64,000 bases of DNA from NCBI GenBank assembly GCA_018402765.1, contig JAGYIE010000003.1, positions 124,001 to 188,000 of the forward strand, written 5' to 3'. The DNA comes from Vicingaceae bacterium (GTDB lineage Bacteria > Bacteroidota > Bacteroidia > Flavobacteriales_E > Vicingaceae). The translations under genes and the position numbers were made by a program. Below are positions 1-9,292 of the stretch, one piece after another. The notes under the pieces are model-generated. The model searched no databases. It was not told the DNA's origin and worked only from the letters and a program-made list of their open reading frames with translations. The number at the start of each line of letters is the position of its first letter. The stretch's first letter is position 1.

Positions 1-1612
1 AGCGTTTAACAATCAATTTGTGGGTTAACTTTTCAGAGGCAGTTTCTATTGAAATTAAATAAACACTGCCTTTGGCTAAATTCGTTATGGTTTTCTTGAA
101 ATTATTTGGTCCAGGATTTAGGCCTGTTAAAATAGTTTTTTCAATTAAGGCTCCCTTAGTGTCGACAATAGAGATGGTTACATTCTCTTTTTTTGATAGA
201 TTAAATAAAATATTTAGTTCTCCATTATTGGGATTAGGGTAGATGGTAAGGTTTAATACACTTACACTAGATTTATTTAGGTTGTCAATAGATAGAGGAC
301 TTGGTTTTTTGATATAAACCTTAAATATTTGACTACTTGCACTACTTTGGGTTCCTGTATTTGTGAAAAATATGTTGGGCTGAGTACTACTGATACCGCC
401 ATATATGTAACCAATTAACGTGCTATCTGTAGTTAAGCTGTCTAATTTAAAAACCTCATTTCTATAGTGCGGGAAATTAACATTCGGAATAAACTCAGCA
501 CCTGCACCCAGCAGAGATGGCATTTCTACAGGAAGTTTATATTCTGCCATGCTTCCTGAGGAGTCTCTGGTTACCCGCGCTATTGTATTTACAAAGGGAA
601 CATTATTATCTTGTACCAAAGTGCCTTGATTATCATAAAATTGGGCAATACCGCCAAAGAATACCGTATGCATTTCATTTTTTTGTTCTGAATAGATAGG
701 CAAAACAGGGCAATGGTAGTGATTGTAGTATTGCTGAAATGTATTGTTTACAGTGTATGAGTTTGAGTCTACTGTCACTGAATTGAGAAAGGGTAAGTTA
801 GCATTTTGTTGGAAAACTCCTGAAAATAGTGTAATTCCTTCTTCTCCATTCGGCAGAATTTGTGGTTCTGCATTATAATCCCTTCTGCGAAGATTGGCTG
901 CGTCTATTGAGGGACTTAAGTGAGTGATAGAAATGGTAGTTCCATTATCAGTTAAGTTAAATTTTCTGATCGCATTAGTATATTCTTGAATAAATCCTGG
1001 GCCATTAGTTGGTCCCATTGGATTATATCGCCCAATAAACTTGTGTCCCCCTAATAGATAAAAGGTGTTGCCTATTTTTTCGAGTCTTCCGCCAGTTACT
1101 TGAAATTGGTTGTCGGTAATTTGTCGAAAATAGCTAGTGAAGCTAGTGTTGTTAATCACTGCATTTATAACATCAGAAACCTTTACCGCAGTTAAGTTAT
1201 TATAAGTTGTATGATCACCAGCGGTAGCACTATAGCCATAGCCTCCTAAGATATATAAATAGTCTCCATCTTGATAGAACTCCATATTAGTTGAGCTTAA
1301 CTGTTCTTGCAGAGCTGTTGGTAGTGAGGTTAAGGGAGCCGACCATTTTTGCTGAGTAGTAGGATCTACAACAATTAACTGATTATTATGACCTGCGATA
1401 TCAAATGCAGCAAACGGCTGTCTTTGATGTAAACCGTCTAGTCGTCCACCTATAATCAGCCATTTTCCATTGTCTTGTCCTACAGCAAAAGATTGGATAC
1501 CACCAAGGCCCGATATATTCATTGGCTCAATAAAAACTTCAAATGGTGCAGTTTGAGAATAACTGAAGTAGGAAATAAGGTAGGAAACTGTTATTAGTAA
1601 ATATTTTTTCAT
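1..1612 (-). CDS. T9SS-sorted secreted beta-propeller protein (3' end off the window)
   Basis: The reading frame runs from ATG at 1612 to the left edge, 537 codons with no stop; the stop is probably the next codon, because the visible end, KLIVKR, is how many T9SS sorting domains finish. Residues 1-19 form a signal peptide ending in a SYSQ-type site. The body has Kelch-like motifs (WLIIGGR, YILGGYG, FYLLGGHKF, VFFGGIAQF), suggesting a galactose-oxidase-like beta-propeller. The last ~85 residues hold IYPNPNNGELNI, the classic type A T9SS C-terminal domain. The protein is inferred to be carried to the surface or medium by the Por secretion system; its ligand or activity is not visible. It is the only clear T9SS cargo in the window. 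Confidence 0.85.
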   Translation of the reverse strand, partial: MKKYLLITVSYLISYFSYSQTAPFEVFIEPMNISGLGGIQSFAVGQDNGKWLIIGGRLDGLHQRQPFAAFDIAGHNNQLIVVDPTTQQKWSAPLTSLPTALQEQLSSTNMEFYQDGDYLYILGGYGYSATAGDHTTYNNLTAVKVSDVINAVINNTSFTSYFRQITDNQFQVTGGRLEKIGNTFYLLGGHKFIGRYNPMGPTNGPGFIQEYTNAIRKFNLTDNGTTISITHLSPSIDAANLRRRDYNAEPQILPNGEEGITLFSGVFQQNANLPFLNSVTVDSNSYTVNNTFQQYYNHYHCPVLPIYSEQKNEMHTVFFGGIAQFYDNQGTLVQDNNVPFVNTIARVTRDSSGSMAEYKLPVEMPSLLGAGAEFIPNVNFPHYRNEVFKLDSLTTDSTLIGYIYGGISSTQPNIFFTNTGTQSSASSQIFKVYIKKPSPLSIDNLNKSSVSVLNLTIYPNPNNGELNILFNLSKKENVTISIVDTKGALIEKTILTGLNPGPNNFKKTITNLAKGSVYLISIETASEKLTHKLIVKR

Positions 1613-1738
1613 TGTGTTTGGTTTGTCAATTTTTTTGCTAAACTACTATATTGAAACAAGTAGAATTGTAACATTTATTACATAAGAAATTTCCTTTATT
1701 TACTAGTAAATTAAGAAAGCATTTAGAATTTTTTAGAT

Positions 1739-1777
1739 AAAAAAAGCCACACAGCTAATTGTTTGTTGTGTGGCTTT
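1739..1777 (-). terminator. Rho-independent terminator after the DUF4399 gene
   Basis: An 11-bp stem (1743-1753 with 1767-1777, core GCCACACA/TGTGTGGC) closes a 13-nt loop. Read on the minus strand it is followed by a run of seven T. It lies 20 bp past the stop of the DUF4399 lipoprotein gene and upstream of the T9SS cargo gene, so the two are transcribed separately. Confidence 0.85.
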
Positions 1778-1796
1778 AAATGGTAATTTATTTTTC

Positions 1797-2318
1797 TTAT
1801 TCTACAATCACCTTAATTGTTGTGCTCATTTGCTCACCATAACTTTGGTGATAGCCGTCTGCAAATTGCATTGTTAGAGTATGCTCTCCTTTTGGTAACT
1901 CTAATTCAGTTTCAGTTTGTCCTTTTCCATAGTGGATGTTTACTGAATCAGCGGGAACCATTGTTCCTTTTTCTAATGCACCGCCATTTATTATAACATG
2001 ATGATGACCTTTTCCTTGGTGTAACTCTCCAGCTGGTTCTACTTCCATACCCTCTATGCCAAACTGTATTTGCACAGGAGAAGTAACTTTTTGTCCATCT
2101 TTTAGGTTGGCAAAGAACACTCTTGCACCTTCAGGCACAGTTAGGGACTCTACTTTAGCAGCTTTCTCTTCCATGGCAGCATGGTCGTGACCTGTATGAC
2201 CATCGTGCATTTCTTTATTTTGCATTTCTTTTTCTTCAGTTGGTTTTGGTGCTTCTCCACAAGAAGCTGCAAATAAGCCCAAAGCAATTACCAATACATT
2301 TATTTTTTTCATGTTCAT
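1797..2318 (-). CDS. DUF4399 domain lipoprotein with His-rich linker
   Basis: A 173-residue predicted lipoprotein. The signal sequence ends in the lipobox FAASC, with Cys20 as the expected lipidated residue. Residues ~25-55 are charged and rich in His and Met (MHDGHTGHDHAAM), a composition that often binds metals such as copper. Residues ~60-173 match DUF4399: the GARVFFANLKDGQKV opening, a GKGHHHVIING core and a C-terminal LPKGEHTLTMQFADG strand. DUF4399 proteins are secreted beta-sandwich proteins of unknown function. The gene is monocistronic with its own terminator. Metal binding is an inference from composition only. Confidence 0.8.
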   Translation of the reverse strand: MNMKKINVLVIALGLFAASCGEAPKPTEEKEMQNKEMHDGHTGHDHAAMEEKAAKVESLTVPEGARVFFANLKDGQKVTSPVQIQFGIEGMEVEPAGELHQGKGHHHVIINGGALEKGTMVPADSVNIHYGKGQTETELELPKGEHTLTMQFADGYHQSYGEQMSTTIKVIVE

Positions 2319-2420
2319 TGTTTTTAATTAATTTCTAAAATTAGGCAATAAATTACTGCTTGTAAAAAGTATTAAGTAGAATAATATTGAACTATAAAAA
2401 TCAGCTTTTGTAGCTTTGAT

Positions 2421-2771
2421 TTATAAAAACTGGTTGCTTTCAATTAGTTTTGATACTTGCTTTTTAAGAAGTGGTAAATCTTTGTCAATAACTCCCCAAA
2501 TAATGATATTATCAATATTGTTGTAGGCATGAATTACCCACTTTCGAAGGCTTATAATTCTTTAGGCATTTGATATATCAATCGTGGAATCAATTTTTAT
2601 AACGCGATTAGTCGCCTCTCCAATTATTTCTAATTCACGCTCTACAGCCCTTCGAAGTAATTTATTTGAATCATAATGGTTGAAGTCCCTTTTGTCTCCC
2701 AAATAGTCAAAAATGGAATCAATTGCATTTAAGATATCATGCAAATACATATTTATTCTATGCTGCGGCAT
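2421..2771 (-). pseudogene. hepT: HepT-like RNase toxin, broken by an in-frame TAA
   Basis: HepT (DUF86) is the HEPN RNase toxin of MntA/HepT toxin-antitoxin systems. The frame opens at ATG 2771, overlaps the end of mntA by 14 bp as is usual for the pair, and reads 69 residues to a TAA at 2562-2564. The same frame then continues for 46 more codons to a second TAA at 2421-2423, and this downstream part carries the family's catalytic motif RX4HXY (R76, H81, Y83; bases 2523-2546) and a normal HepT C-terminus (IIIWGVIDKDLPLL). The full frame of 116 positions matches the usual HepT length of ~110-115. The stop is a single codon inside an otherwise intact frame, so any product made lacks the active site. 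Confidence 0.8.
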
Positions 2772-3066
2772 ACAATAATTGCTTGGTTTGATCTATACTT
2801 TCAATAAAGTAAGGGTTTGATAGGGAACGTTCAGTAAGTAAGTCTATTTTTCTTTCCAATAGCTTTTCAAGATCAATATGTAGCTTAAAAAAATTATCGG
2901 TGTATTGATCAAAAGGGAGTTCTTTGAACGTTATTAAAATATCGATATCACTTTTAGCATTGAATTGGTCAGTAGTAACTGAACCAAAAGCATACATGCT
3001 TTTGATTGAATATTGCTCGCACAGTTTTATTAACGCTTCTTTTTTATTTTCCAGAATGGGCAACAT
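2758..3066 (-). CDS. mntA: MntA-type nucleotidyltransferase antitoxin
   Basis: A 102-residue minimal nucleotidyltransferase. It carries the full GSX10DXD motif (G28-S29, then D40-I-D42), which binds Mg-ATP in this family. Known MntA antitoxins neutralise HepT by adding AMP to the Tyr of its RX4HXY motif. Here MntA is intact, but its partner just downstream is truncated before that Tyr, so MntA may have nothing to modify at this locus. A -7 promoter box lies only 15 bp before the start, implying a very short leader. The family assignment is firm; activity is inferred. Confidence 0.85.
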   Translation of the reverse strand: MLPILENKKEALIKLCEQYSIKSMYAFGSVTTDQFNAKSDIDILITFKELPFDQYTDNFFKLHIDLEKLLERKIDLLTERSLSNPYFIESIDQTKQLLYAAA

Positions 3067-3080
3067 GGTTGCTTTTTATT

Positions 3081-3088
3081 CAAAGATA
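3081..3088 (-). promoter_or_regulatory. -7 box of the mntA promoter
   Basis: Read on the minus strand this is TATCTTTG, a perfect match to the Bacteroidota -7 consensus TAnnTTTG. It sits 14 nt upstream of the mntA ATG. No convincing -33 TTTG is present at 19-20 nt, so the assignment rests on the -7 box alone. Confidence 0.45.
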
Positions 3089-3161
3089 CTAAAGAAGAGA
3101 TTGGTTTTGATTATTCAAAATAATTCTAAATTAATATTACAATAATGCACATGAAGTTATG

Positions 3162-3338
3162 TTATTTATTCTCGAAACTATGTGAGAACGGTCTAGTAAG
3201 TTTAACTTTTTCTAAAGGAAAGTAGTCAACTTTTCCAAATACTTCATACTTCCCTTTAGATAGTTTGTTGGTTAATAAATTGCTAAAAGCATAATTAGTT
3301 TGAATTGTAAAAGTAGATTCTGTAATTACTCCATTGAA
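3162..3338 (-). pseudogene. Start-less C-terminal remnant of an unknown protein
   Basis: A minus-strand frame of 58 codons runs from just after a TAA to a stop at 3162-3164 and has no ATG. Its composition is protein-like (segments FTIQTNYAFSN and KYEVFGKVDYFPLEK), alternating polar and aromatic residues as in a beta-rich domain. No family was recognised. It lies between the mntA promoter and another decayed gene, so the likeliest reading is the tail of a degraded gene. It could also be a chance open frame. Confidence 0.3.
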
Positions 3339-3483
3339 TTATGAAAATCTAAAAGTTGGAATGCAAAATGATTAGAAGAGGAGTGTGGTTTAGGTTTAAG
3401 TGGTACGAATCAAATGAATGTCGCTATTAAAAACGAAGGGTTCAGGAATCCAACTATTAATAATGTGAATAAAAATAGAAGTA

Positions 3484-3870
3484 TCATGTTGTACAATTTA
3501 TTTTGGTTGGGTTTAAATAGAATAAATAGAGTTGTGAAAGAAACAAATAAATGTACCATTGATGCTGTTTTGTTTCAAAAGGAGGAAGGTTTATACGCAT
3601 TAAGGCGAAGTAGAAAAATAGGCTCATTAGGGAAATAAAAATAGCAATACCTTAATTTGATTCTCTATTCAACCTTAAATTAATGTGTAGGTTGATTGTT
3701 ATAAGTGGGAAAAGAAACAGAGAAAGTAGCAATTCTTCAGCACCCGAGAGAAGTTCATTATTACTATTTGGGATTAGCGCTAAGCTAGCAAATAGATAGC
3801 TCAAAGTTGAGATGAACAAAATAGAAGCTTTAGCCTCTTTGTTTAAATTTGGACTAAATTTGAATTTCAA
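3484..3870 (-). pseudogene. Small membrane protein gene split by an in-frame TAA
   Basis: ATG at 3870 opens a 72-codon frame coding two hydrophobic segments (ILFISTLSYLFASLALI and LLLSLFLFPLITINL) and ends in TAA at 3652-3654. The same frame continues for 55 codons to 3484 with two more hydrophobic segments (AIFISLMSLFFYFALM and WYIYLFLSQLYLFYL). Together they would make a ~128-residue protein with four membrane spans. A further hydrophobic stretch (LLFLFTLLIVGFL) follows in another frame, suggesting additional decay. No family was recognised. Alternatively, only the 72-residue ORF is real. Confidence 0.35.
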
Positions 3871-3903
3871 ATGATATTAATTTTAGATAACAAAATACAC
3901 TTA

Positions 3904-5538
3904 CTACTCTCCCCAAACCACTTCACCACCAACTACTGTATATAAGACTTTAGCTTTTAAAATCTCACTTTCTTCTATAGTCATCAAGTCTTTGTCTAGC
4001 AGAATGAAGTCGGCGTATTTCCCAACTTCCAAACTCCCTTTCTCGTTTTCTTCAAAACTTGCAATTGCAGGCCAGATGGTCATTCCTTTTAATGTTTCTA
4101 AACGACTTAAACCTTCCTCAGGCAAAAAGCCTTGTTCAGGCTTCCCTTCTGAGTTTTTACGAGCAACTGCGGTATAAAAGGTCAATAAGGGATCTATTTT
4201 TTCTATCGGAAAATCTGTTCCCAATGGCAATAACCCATTTTGCGAAAGCAATGTTTTAAAGGCATAAGCCCCTTTCAATCGTTCTGCGCCCAATCGTTCT
4301 TCTACCCAGCCCATATCCGAAATGGCGTGTGTTGGCTGCACTGAAGGAATAATGGTGAATTTTCGGAACAGCTCCATGTCGTCAGGATGAACGATTTGGG
4401 CATGCTCAATTCTCCATCTTCGATCATTTACTTGTTTTAAAGCATTTCCGTATATATTTAATATCAGTCTGTTGGCAGCATCTCCAATGCAATGGGTATT
4501 CATTTGCAACCCTGATTGGTAGATCTTGTGCGCCATGTCTTGTAAGTAGGCTGAATCATTCAAGAATAGTCCCGAATTGGTGGAGTCATCTGAATACGGC
4601 TCGATCAATTTAGCTCCTCGTGAACCCAAAGCTCCATCAGCAAAGAACTTAATCGAACCGATGTGCAAACGATCTGTTTTGTATGCAGAATCCAATAAAT
4701 ATTCAGCTAAGTTTTCTTCTGAAGGAGTTGCCATTCCGTAGATGCGCATTTTTAGTTTTCCTTCTTTTTGAAGATCGTCAATGAGGTGAATCATCTTGTT
4801 TGCTAACATGGCATCGGCTACTGTAGTCAATCCTTTTTCGAAACACTTTTCTTGAGCAGTCAATAGTGATTTCTGATCTTCTTCATCGGAGTAGCGAGGA
4901 AGTTTTTGCTCCACATACGTAATCGCCATGTCCACTAAAAGGCCTGTTAATTTGCCATTTTCTGTTTTTTTGAAAATACCACCTTCTGTAATGGTAGTTT
5001 CATTAACTTCTGCCATGTCCAAAGCTGCTTGATTGGCAACTGCCGCATGAGAATCTATACGTTTTAGTAGAACTGGTGTGTCAGGGAAAAGGCTGTCTAA
5101 TTTATGTTTGCTTGGGAAAGCTTTTCCCGCCCATAAGTTTTGATCCCATCCATTTCCACCAATGAATTTTAGCTCTTTTCCTTTGGCGAAATCTATGACC
5201 CTTTGTACGGCTTCGTCCCAATTTTTAGTACCTGTAAGATCGACTTCCTGAAACGAACGTCCGTACCAAAAAAAGTGGCAATGCGCATCGTTGAATCCGG
5301 GGTAAACAGGTCGAGTGCCTGCATCAATGGTCTTTTCACCAAAGTATTTATTCATGATCTGGTTCTCTGGCCCGATGGCAATAATTTTCCCATCTTTAAT
5401 CGCCATTGCTTCCGCCATAGAATTGGCTTCATCCATGGTGTAAATGGTGGCGTTGTGTATGATTAAATCGACTGTTTCTGATTTATAGCAAGATGTCATA
5501 AAAAGAGAAGATATTAAAATGATTATCAGATTCTTCAT
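3904..5538 (-). CDS. YtcJ-like amidohydrolase, predicted lipoprotein
   Basis: A 544-residue metal-dependent hydrolase of the amidohydrolase family 3 (YtcJ/NfdA-like) group. Residues 1-17 are a lipoprotein signal (LFMTSC, Cys17), so the enzyme is expected on the outer face of a membrane. The family body follows: an N-terminal composite beta-sandwich (VDLIIHNATIYTMD), the metal-binding HXH in FNDAHCHF, a second metal-ligand region around RIEHAQIVHP, the late Asp region PLGTDFPIE, and a C-terminal KGSLEVGKYADFILLD strand. Family members hydrolyse formamides or other amides; the substrate here is unknown. Its ATG overlaps the stop of the upstream membrane-protein gene by 4 bp, so the two are translationally coupled. 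Confidence 0.88.
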   Translation of the reverse strand: MKNLIIILISSLFMTSCYKSETVDLIIHNATIYTMDEANSMAEAMAIKDGKIIAIGPENQIMNKYFGEKTIDAGTRPVYPGFNDAHCHFFWYGRSFQEVDLTGTKNWDEAVQRVIDFAKGKELKFIGGNGWDQNLWAGKAFPSKHKLDSLFPDTPVLLKRIDSHAAVANQAALDMAEVNETTITEGGIFKKTENGKLTGLLVDMAITYVEQKLPRYSDEEDQKSLLTAQEKCFEKGLTTVADAMLANKMIHLIDDLQKEGKLKMRIYGMATPSEENLAEYLLDSAYKTDRLHIGSIKFFADGALGSRGAKLIEPYSDDSTNSGLFLNDSAYLQDMAHKIYQSGLQMNTHCIGDAANRLILNIYGNALKQVNDRRWRIEHAQIVHPDDMELFRKFTIIPSVQPTHAISDMGWVEERLGAERLKGAYAFKTLLSQNGLLPLGTDFPIEKIDPLLTFYTAVARKNSEGKPEQGFLPEEGLSRLETLKGMTIWPAIASFEENEKGSLEVGKYADFILLDKDLMTIEESEILKAKVLYTVVGGEVVWGE

Positions 5539-6833
5539 CGGATAGATAAATTGAATTTTTGATTGATTTTATTGAAATCAATACATGAAAAAATAATGGT
5601 AAAGATAAAAGGCAAAAATGGGACTTTATAACGAACTATTGCTCCTAAAATAGGAGTTGTCCAACCAATTAAGGTTCCTAAAGTTAAGGTGAAAAATAAT
5701 CCAAAAAATAAAAAGTTGAGTTGAGATTTTGTTGGACGTTTGAAGAAGAAAGTCATCACTACAATTGCAATCAGTAGGAATAAATTCTCAGCTGACGCTA
5801 GCAAATAAAAAATAGAATTGATTTCAGTAATAAATGGTCGAAAAAGCACTGTCATCAATACTTCTGGTTGGGCAAAAATAGCCGATAAAGGAGTTTGTAT
5901 AGTTGGTACATCAATTACGCTTCCTGCTTCATTCAGCATAGCGACATTATAAAATGCCGTTTGTTTCTGTTGCAATAGATCGAATAAGTCAAAAATACCT
6001 AAGCCTTTAAACAACAGAATTAAAGCAAGTCCCAATAGCGCAACAGCTGGATAGGTAAGCAATGGTTTTATTTTGAAAAATTTTACACTAATAGCAGCAG
6101 CAGAAGCAGGTACTAGTGAAAGCAGTACATAGGGTTTTATGATAAGCATTAATGCAATTCCGAGAAGGAGTAATAAGCTATTTTTTAAAGTAACAACTAA
6201 AATCCAGTTAAACAAGAAGTAGACAAACAGCCCTAATGAGAACAGTAAAAATCCTTCCTTTAAAATTCCTGAACCCCAAAGCAGAGTAGATGGAATCAGA
6301 AACAAGCCAAATAATAGTGCTGATTTAGGCAATTCAAGTTGTTTGTCGACTACTTTATAAATTGCGATAAGCCCTATGAAAGAAATAAAATTGATAAACA
6401 AGGTGTGTAAATGTATAAACCCAAATGAAAGATAATTGATTAAAAAGTTAAAGCGGATCATGGTTCGGTTGTCGTTTAATACGCCAAAATTGTATTCCCT
6501 TGACCAGTTCATAGTTCCTTTTAATATTTTGGTTATTTCTGGATTTTCAATGCCCAAAAACCATTGGATGGCTAAAGTTGGTTGATCCCTTAATTGACTA
6601 AAAAGATAGTATCCGTCATCGAAGTATTTATAAATGTCGGCATTAGCCCGGTCAGTGTAATAGTAAGTGTATAGAGCCCAAAGTCCTGTGCCGGCAATTA
6701 CTTTTACTAGAAAAGCCAATTGAAGTACGATTGGTTTTACGCCTTCTAGTTGAAAGAAATTGAAGCGCTTAATTAGGAATATAAACCATAATAGAAAAGC
6801 GATGAATACAATTACTTGAATGGCTAACGTCAT
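5535..6833 (-). CDS. Polytopic membrane protein, possibly GT-C-like
   Basis: A 432-residue protein with roughly ten hydrophobic helices. After the first two helices comes an outside loop with acidic residues (ADIYKYFDDGYYLF), and near residue 190 a conserved-looking LLWGSGILKEGFL segment. This layout resembles GT-C type glycosyltransferases or EpsG-like polymerases, which put an acidic motif in the first periplasmic loop, but no signature is strong enough to assign an activity. Its stop overlaps the start of the amidohydrolase gene by 4 bp (ATGA). It diverges from purL across a 114-bp gap. Confidence 0.7.
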   Translation of the reverse strand: MTLAIQVIVFIAFLLWFIFLIKRFNFFQLEGVKPIVLQLAFLVKVIAGTGLWALYTYYYTDRANADIYKYFDDGYYLFSQLRDQPTLAIQWFLGIENPEITKILKGTMNWSREYNFGVLNDNRTMIRFNFLINYLSFGFIHLHTLFINFISFIGLIAIYKVVDKQLELPKSALLFGLFLIPSTLLWGSGILKEGFLLFSLGLFVYFLFNWILVVTLKNSLLLLLGIALMLIIKPYVLLSLVPASAAAISVKFFKIKPLLTYPAVALLGLALILLFKGLGIFDLFDLLQQKQTAFYNVAMLNEAGSVIDVPTIQTPLSAIFAQPEVLMTVLFRPFITEINSIFYLLASAENLFLLIAIVVMTFFFKRPTKSQLNFLFFGLFFTLTLGTLIGWTTPILGAIVRYKVPFLPFIFTIIFSCIDFNKINQKFNLSIR

Positions 6834-6890
6834 TATTCAAAATTAATTTAAAAATAGTCAGTCTTTGGTGAAAAATATGCATTAATTGGG

Positions 6891-6921
6891 TTGGTAGATG
6901 GGAATCAAAATTTTACTTTTG
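6891..6921 (+). promoter_or_regulatory. purL promoter
   Basis: TTGG at 6891-6894 and TACTTTTG at 6914-6921, separated by 19 nt, match the Bacteroidota primary-sigma consensus (TTTG/TTG, 17-23 nt, TAnnTTTG). The purL ATG is 26 nt downstream of the -7 box. Confidence 0.7.
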
Positions 6922-6947
6922 CAGCTTACTAACCGCACCTTCAAAAA

Positions 6948-9185
6948 ATGGAAGAGAACACATTGAACGAAGCAACCGTAGAAACGGCAGTTGAATTAGG
7001 TTTACTACCTGAGGAATTTGAAAAAATCAAGCAGATATTGGGTCGCACGCCCAACTTTACAGAGGTGAGTATATACTCTGTAATGTGGTCAGAGCATTGT
7101 TCCTACAAGAATTCGATTACTTGGTTGAAAAAATTACCAAAAGAAGGTCCGCATATGTTGGCAGAAGCAGGCGAAGAAAACGCTGGTTTAGTTGATATTG
7201 GTGATGGATTAGCATGTGCTTTTAAGATAGAGTCACATAATCACCCGTCAGCATTAGAACCCTTCCAAGGTGCGGCAACTGGTGTAGGTGGTATCAATCG
7301 AGATATTTTTACAATGGGCGCCCGCCCGATAGCTCAATTGAATTCCTTGCGTTTTGGTTCTATTGATTCAGACCGAACAAAATGGTTATTGAAAGGAGTG
7401 GTAAAAGGAATTGGAAGTTATGGAAATGCATTTGGTATTCCTGTAGTTGGGGGAGAGGTGTTCTTTGATGAATGTTACAACACCAATCCATTAGTAAATG
7501 CCATGTCTGCCGGAATTATGAAGGCGGATAAAATGATTTCAGCTACATCTTATGGAGTTGGAAATCCAGTTTATATCGTTGGGTCTGCCACAGGTAAAGA
7601 TGGAATCCATGGAGCAGCATTTGCTTCGAAAGATATAACCGAAGAATCTGCAAATGATTTACCTGCTGTTCAAGTGGGTGATCCTTTTCAAGAGAAATTA
7701 TTACTTGAGGCTTCTTTAGAATTAGCTGAAACCGATGCAATTATTGGAATGCAAGATATGGGTGCGGCTGGAATTACCTGTTCTACTTCAGAAATGAGTG
7801 GAAAAGAAGGATTCGGTATGACCATCGATTTAGATAAAGTGCCTACTCGTCAGGAAGGCATGAAGCCCTTTGAGATTTTGTTATCAGAGTCTCAAGAGCG
7901 TATGTTGGTAGTAGTAAAGAAAGGAAGAGAAGCTGAAGTAGAAGCTATTTTTGACAAATGGGATTTGAATTGTGAGCAAATCGGTGAAGTAACCGAAGGT
8001 GGACAATTGGAGTATTATATGGGTGGTAAATTAGTTGCTCATGTTCCTGCTGAATCATTAGTATTAGGTGGTGGAGCACCCGTTTATGAAAGGGAATATA
8101 AAGAACCGGCTTATTTTGCGGAATCTCAAAAGTTCAAAATTGATTCAATTGAAGAGCCGAAAGACTTAAAAGAAGTGGCTTACTTTCTAATCAATCACCC
8201 GAATATCGCTTCTAAGAAGTGGGTAATTGAGCAGTATGACTCTATGGTTGGTACGATTAATATGAGCACCAATAAACCTACTGATGCAGGTATTGTAAAT
8301 ATCAAAGGGTTGAATAAAGCCTTAGCATTTACAGTAGATTGCAATGCGCGTTACGTGAATGCAAACCCAGAAGAAGGTTGTGCAATCGCAGTTGCAGAAG
8401 CAGCTAGGAACATTGTTTGTTCAGGTGGAGAGCCTTCTGCAATTACTAATTGTTTGAATTTTGGTAACCCATATAACCCTGAAGTGTACTGGCAGTTTGT
8501 AGGAGCGATTAAAGGAATGAAAAAGTCGTGTGAGAAATTTAAAACTCCTGTAACTGGTGGAAACGTTAGTTTCTATAACCAAAGTATGCAGAATGGAAAA
8601 GATGTACCTGTATTCCCTACGCCGACAATTGGTATGATGGGAATCGTTACAGATAAGAAGTTCATAACTTCTTTGGCTTTCCAAAACGAAGGAGATTTAA
8701 TTTACCTAATTGGTGGTGCTCAAAATGATATCAATTCATCAGAATATTTATATTCTTACCATAAAGTAAAACAATCGCCTTCTCCATACTTTAATTTGGA
8801 TGAAGAGCATGCATTGCAGAATCAAGTAAAAAGATTGATTCAAGCAGGTATGTTGAACTCAGCTCACGATGTGGCGGATGGGGGTTTATTCATCACCTTA
8901 TTGGAGGCAGGTATGCCAAACGGATTAGGATTCTTAGTAGAAACAGATAGTGACTTTAGAAAAGATGCGTACTTATTTGGTGAAGCTCAAAGTAGAGTAG
9001 TGGCGTCTATCAACCCTGATAATCAAAATGAGTTTGTAGAGCACATGGTAGCTTCTGGATTGGAGTATACATTCTTAGGAACGGCAGAAGGAAAAGAAAT
9101 GATCATCGATGGGGTATCATTCGGAACAGTAGCTGATGCGAAACACCAATTTGAAACTGCTTTAGAGAATAGATTGAATAGCTAA
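6948..9185 (+). CDS. purL: Phosphoribosylformylglycinamidine synthase subunit PurL
   Basis: This 745-residue protein is the small, ATP-dependent PurL subunit of purine synthesis, converting FGAR to FGAM with ammonia supplied by separate PurQ and PurS proteins. Visible features: N-terminal [13 protein letters not shown], the substrate-binding [20 protein letters not shown] stretch, GGINRDIF, and the repeated second PurM-like half with DVADGGLF. Length fits the small form; the large single-chain form is ~1200-1300 residues. No purQ or purS is in the window. It has its own promoter and a strong terminator, so it is monocistronic. purB, elsewhere in the window, acts later in the same pathway. Confidence 0.97.
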   Translation: MEENTLNEATVETAVELGLLPEEFEKIKQILGRTPNFTEVSIYSVMWSEHCSYKNSITWLKKLPKEGPHMLAEAGEENAGLVDIGDGLACAFKIESHNHPSALEPFQGAATGVGGINRDIFTMGARPIAQLNSLRFGSIDSDRTKWLLKGVVKGIGSYGNAFGIPVVGGEVFFDECYNTNPLVNAMSAGIMKADKMISATSYGVGNPVYIVGSATGKDGIHGAAFASKDITEESANDLPAVQVGDPFQEKLLLEASLELAETDAIIGMQDMGAAGITCSTSEMSGKEGFGMTIDLDKVPTRQEGMKPFEILLSESQERMLVVVKKGREAEVEAIFDKWDLNCEQIGEVTEGGQLEYYMGGKLVAHVPAESLVLGGGAPVYEREYKEPAYFAESQKFKIDSIEEPKDLKEVAYFLINHPNIASKKWVIEQYDSMVGTINMSTNKPTDAGIVNIKGLNKALAFTVDCNARYVNANPEEGCAIAVAEAARNIVCSGGEPSAITNCLNFGNPYNPEVYWQFVGAIKGMKKSCEKFKTPVTGGNVSFYNQSMQNGKDVPVFPTPTIGMMGIVTDKKFITSLAFQNEGDLIYLIGGAQNDINSSEYLYSYHKVKQSPSPYFNLDEEHALQNQVKRLIQAGMLNSAHDVADGGLFITLLEAGMPNGLGFLVETDSDFRKDAYLFGEAQSRVVASINPDNQNEFVEHMVASGLEYTFLGTAEGKEMIIDGVSFGTVADAKHQFETALENRLNS

Positions 9186-9211
9186 TTCAGGACTAGACAA
9201 TAATGTAAATG

Positions 9212-9246
9212 AAAAGCATTCTTCCGAAAGGGGGGATGCTTTTTTA
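9212..9246 (+). terminator. purL terminator with GAAA tetraloop
   Basis: A 14-bp stem (9212-9225 with 9230-9243, some G-T pairs) is closed by a GAAA tetraloop, a stable GNRA loop, and followed by a T run. It begins 26 nt past the purL stop and precedes radC, which therefore needs its own promoter. Confidence 0.9.
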
Positions 9247-9292
9247 TTCGCTCCATTTTCTATAAATAATTTATTCTCTTATCTTTAGAGTT

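Noticed and set aside
3414-3638. A 74-codon plus-strand ORF opposite the decayed membrane gene
   Set aside because: Composition is not protein-like, and the minus strand shows better hydrophobic periodicity at the same place.
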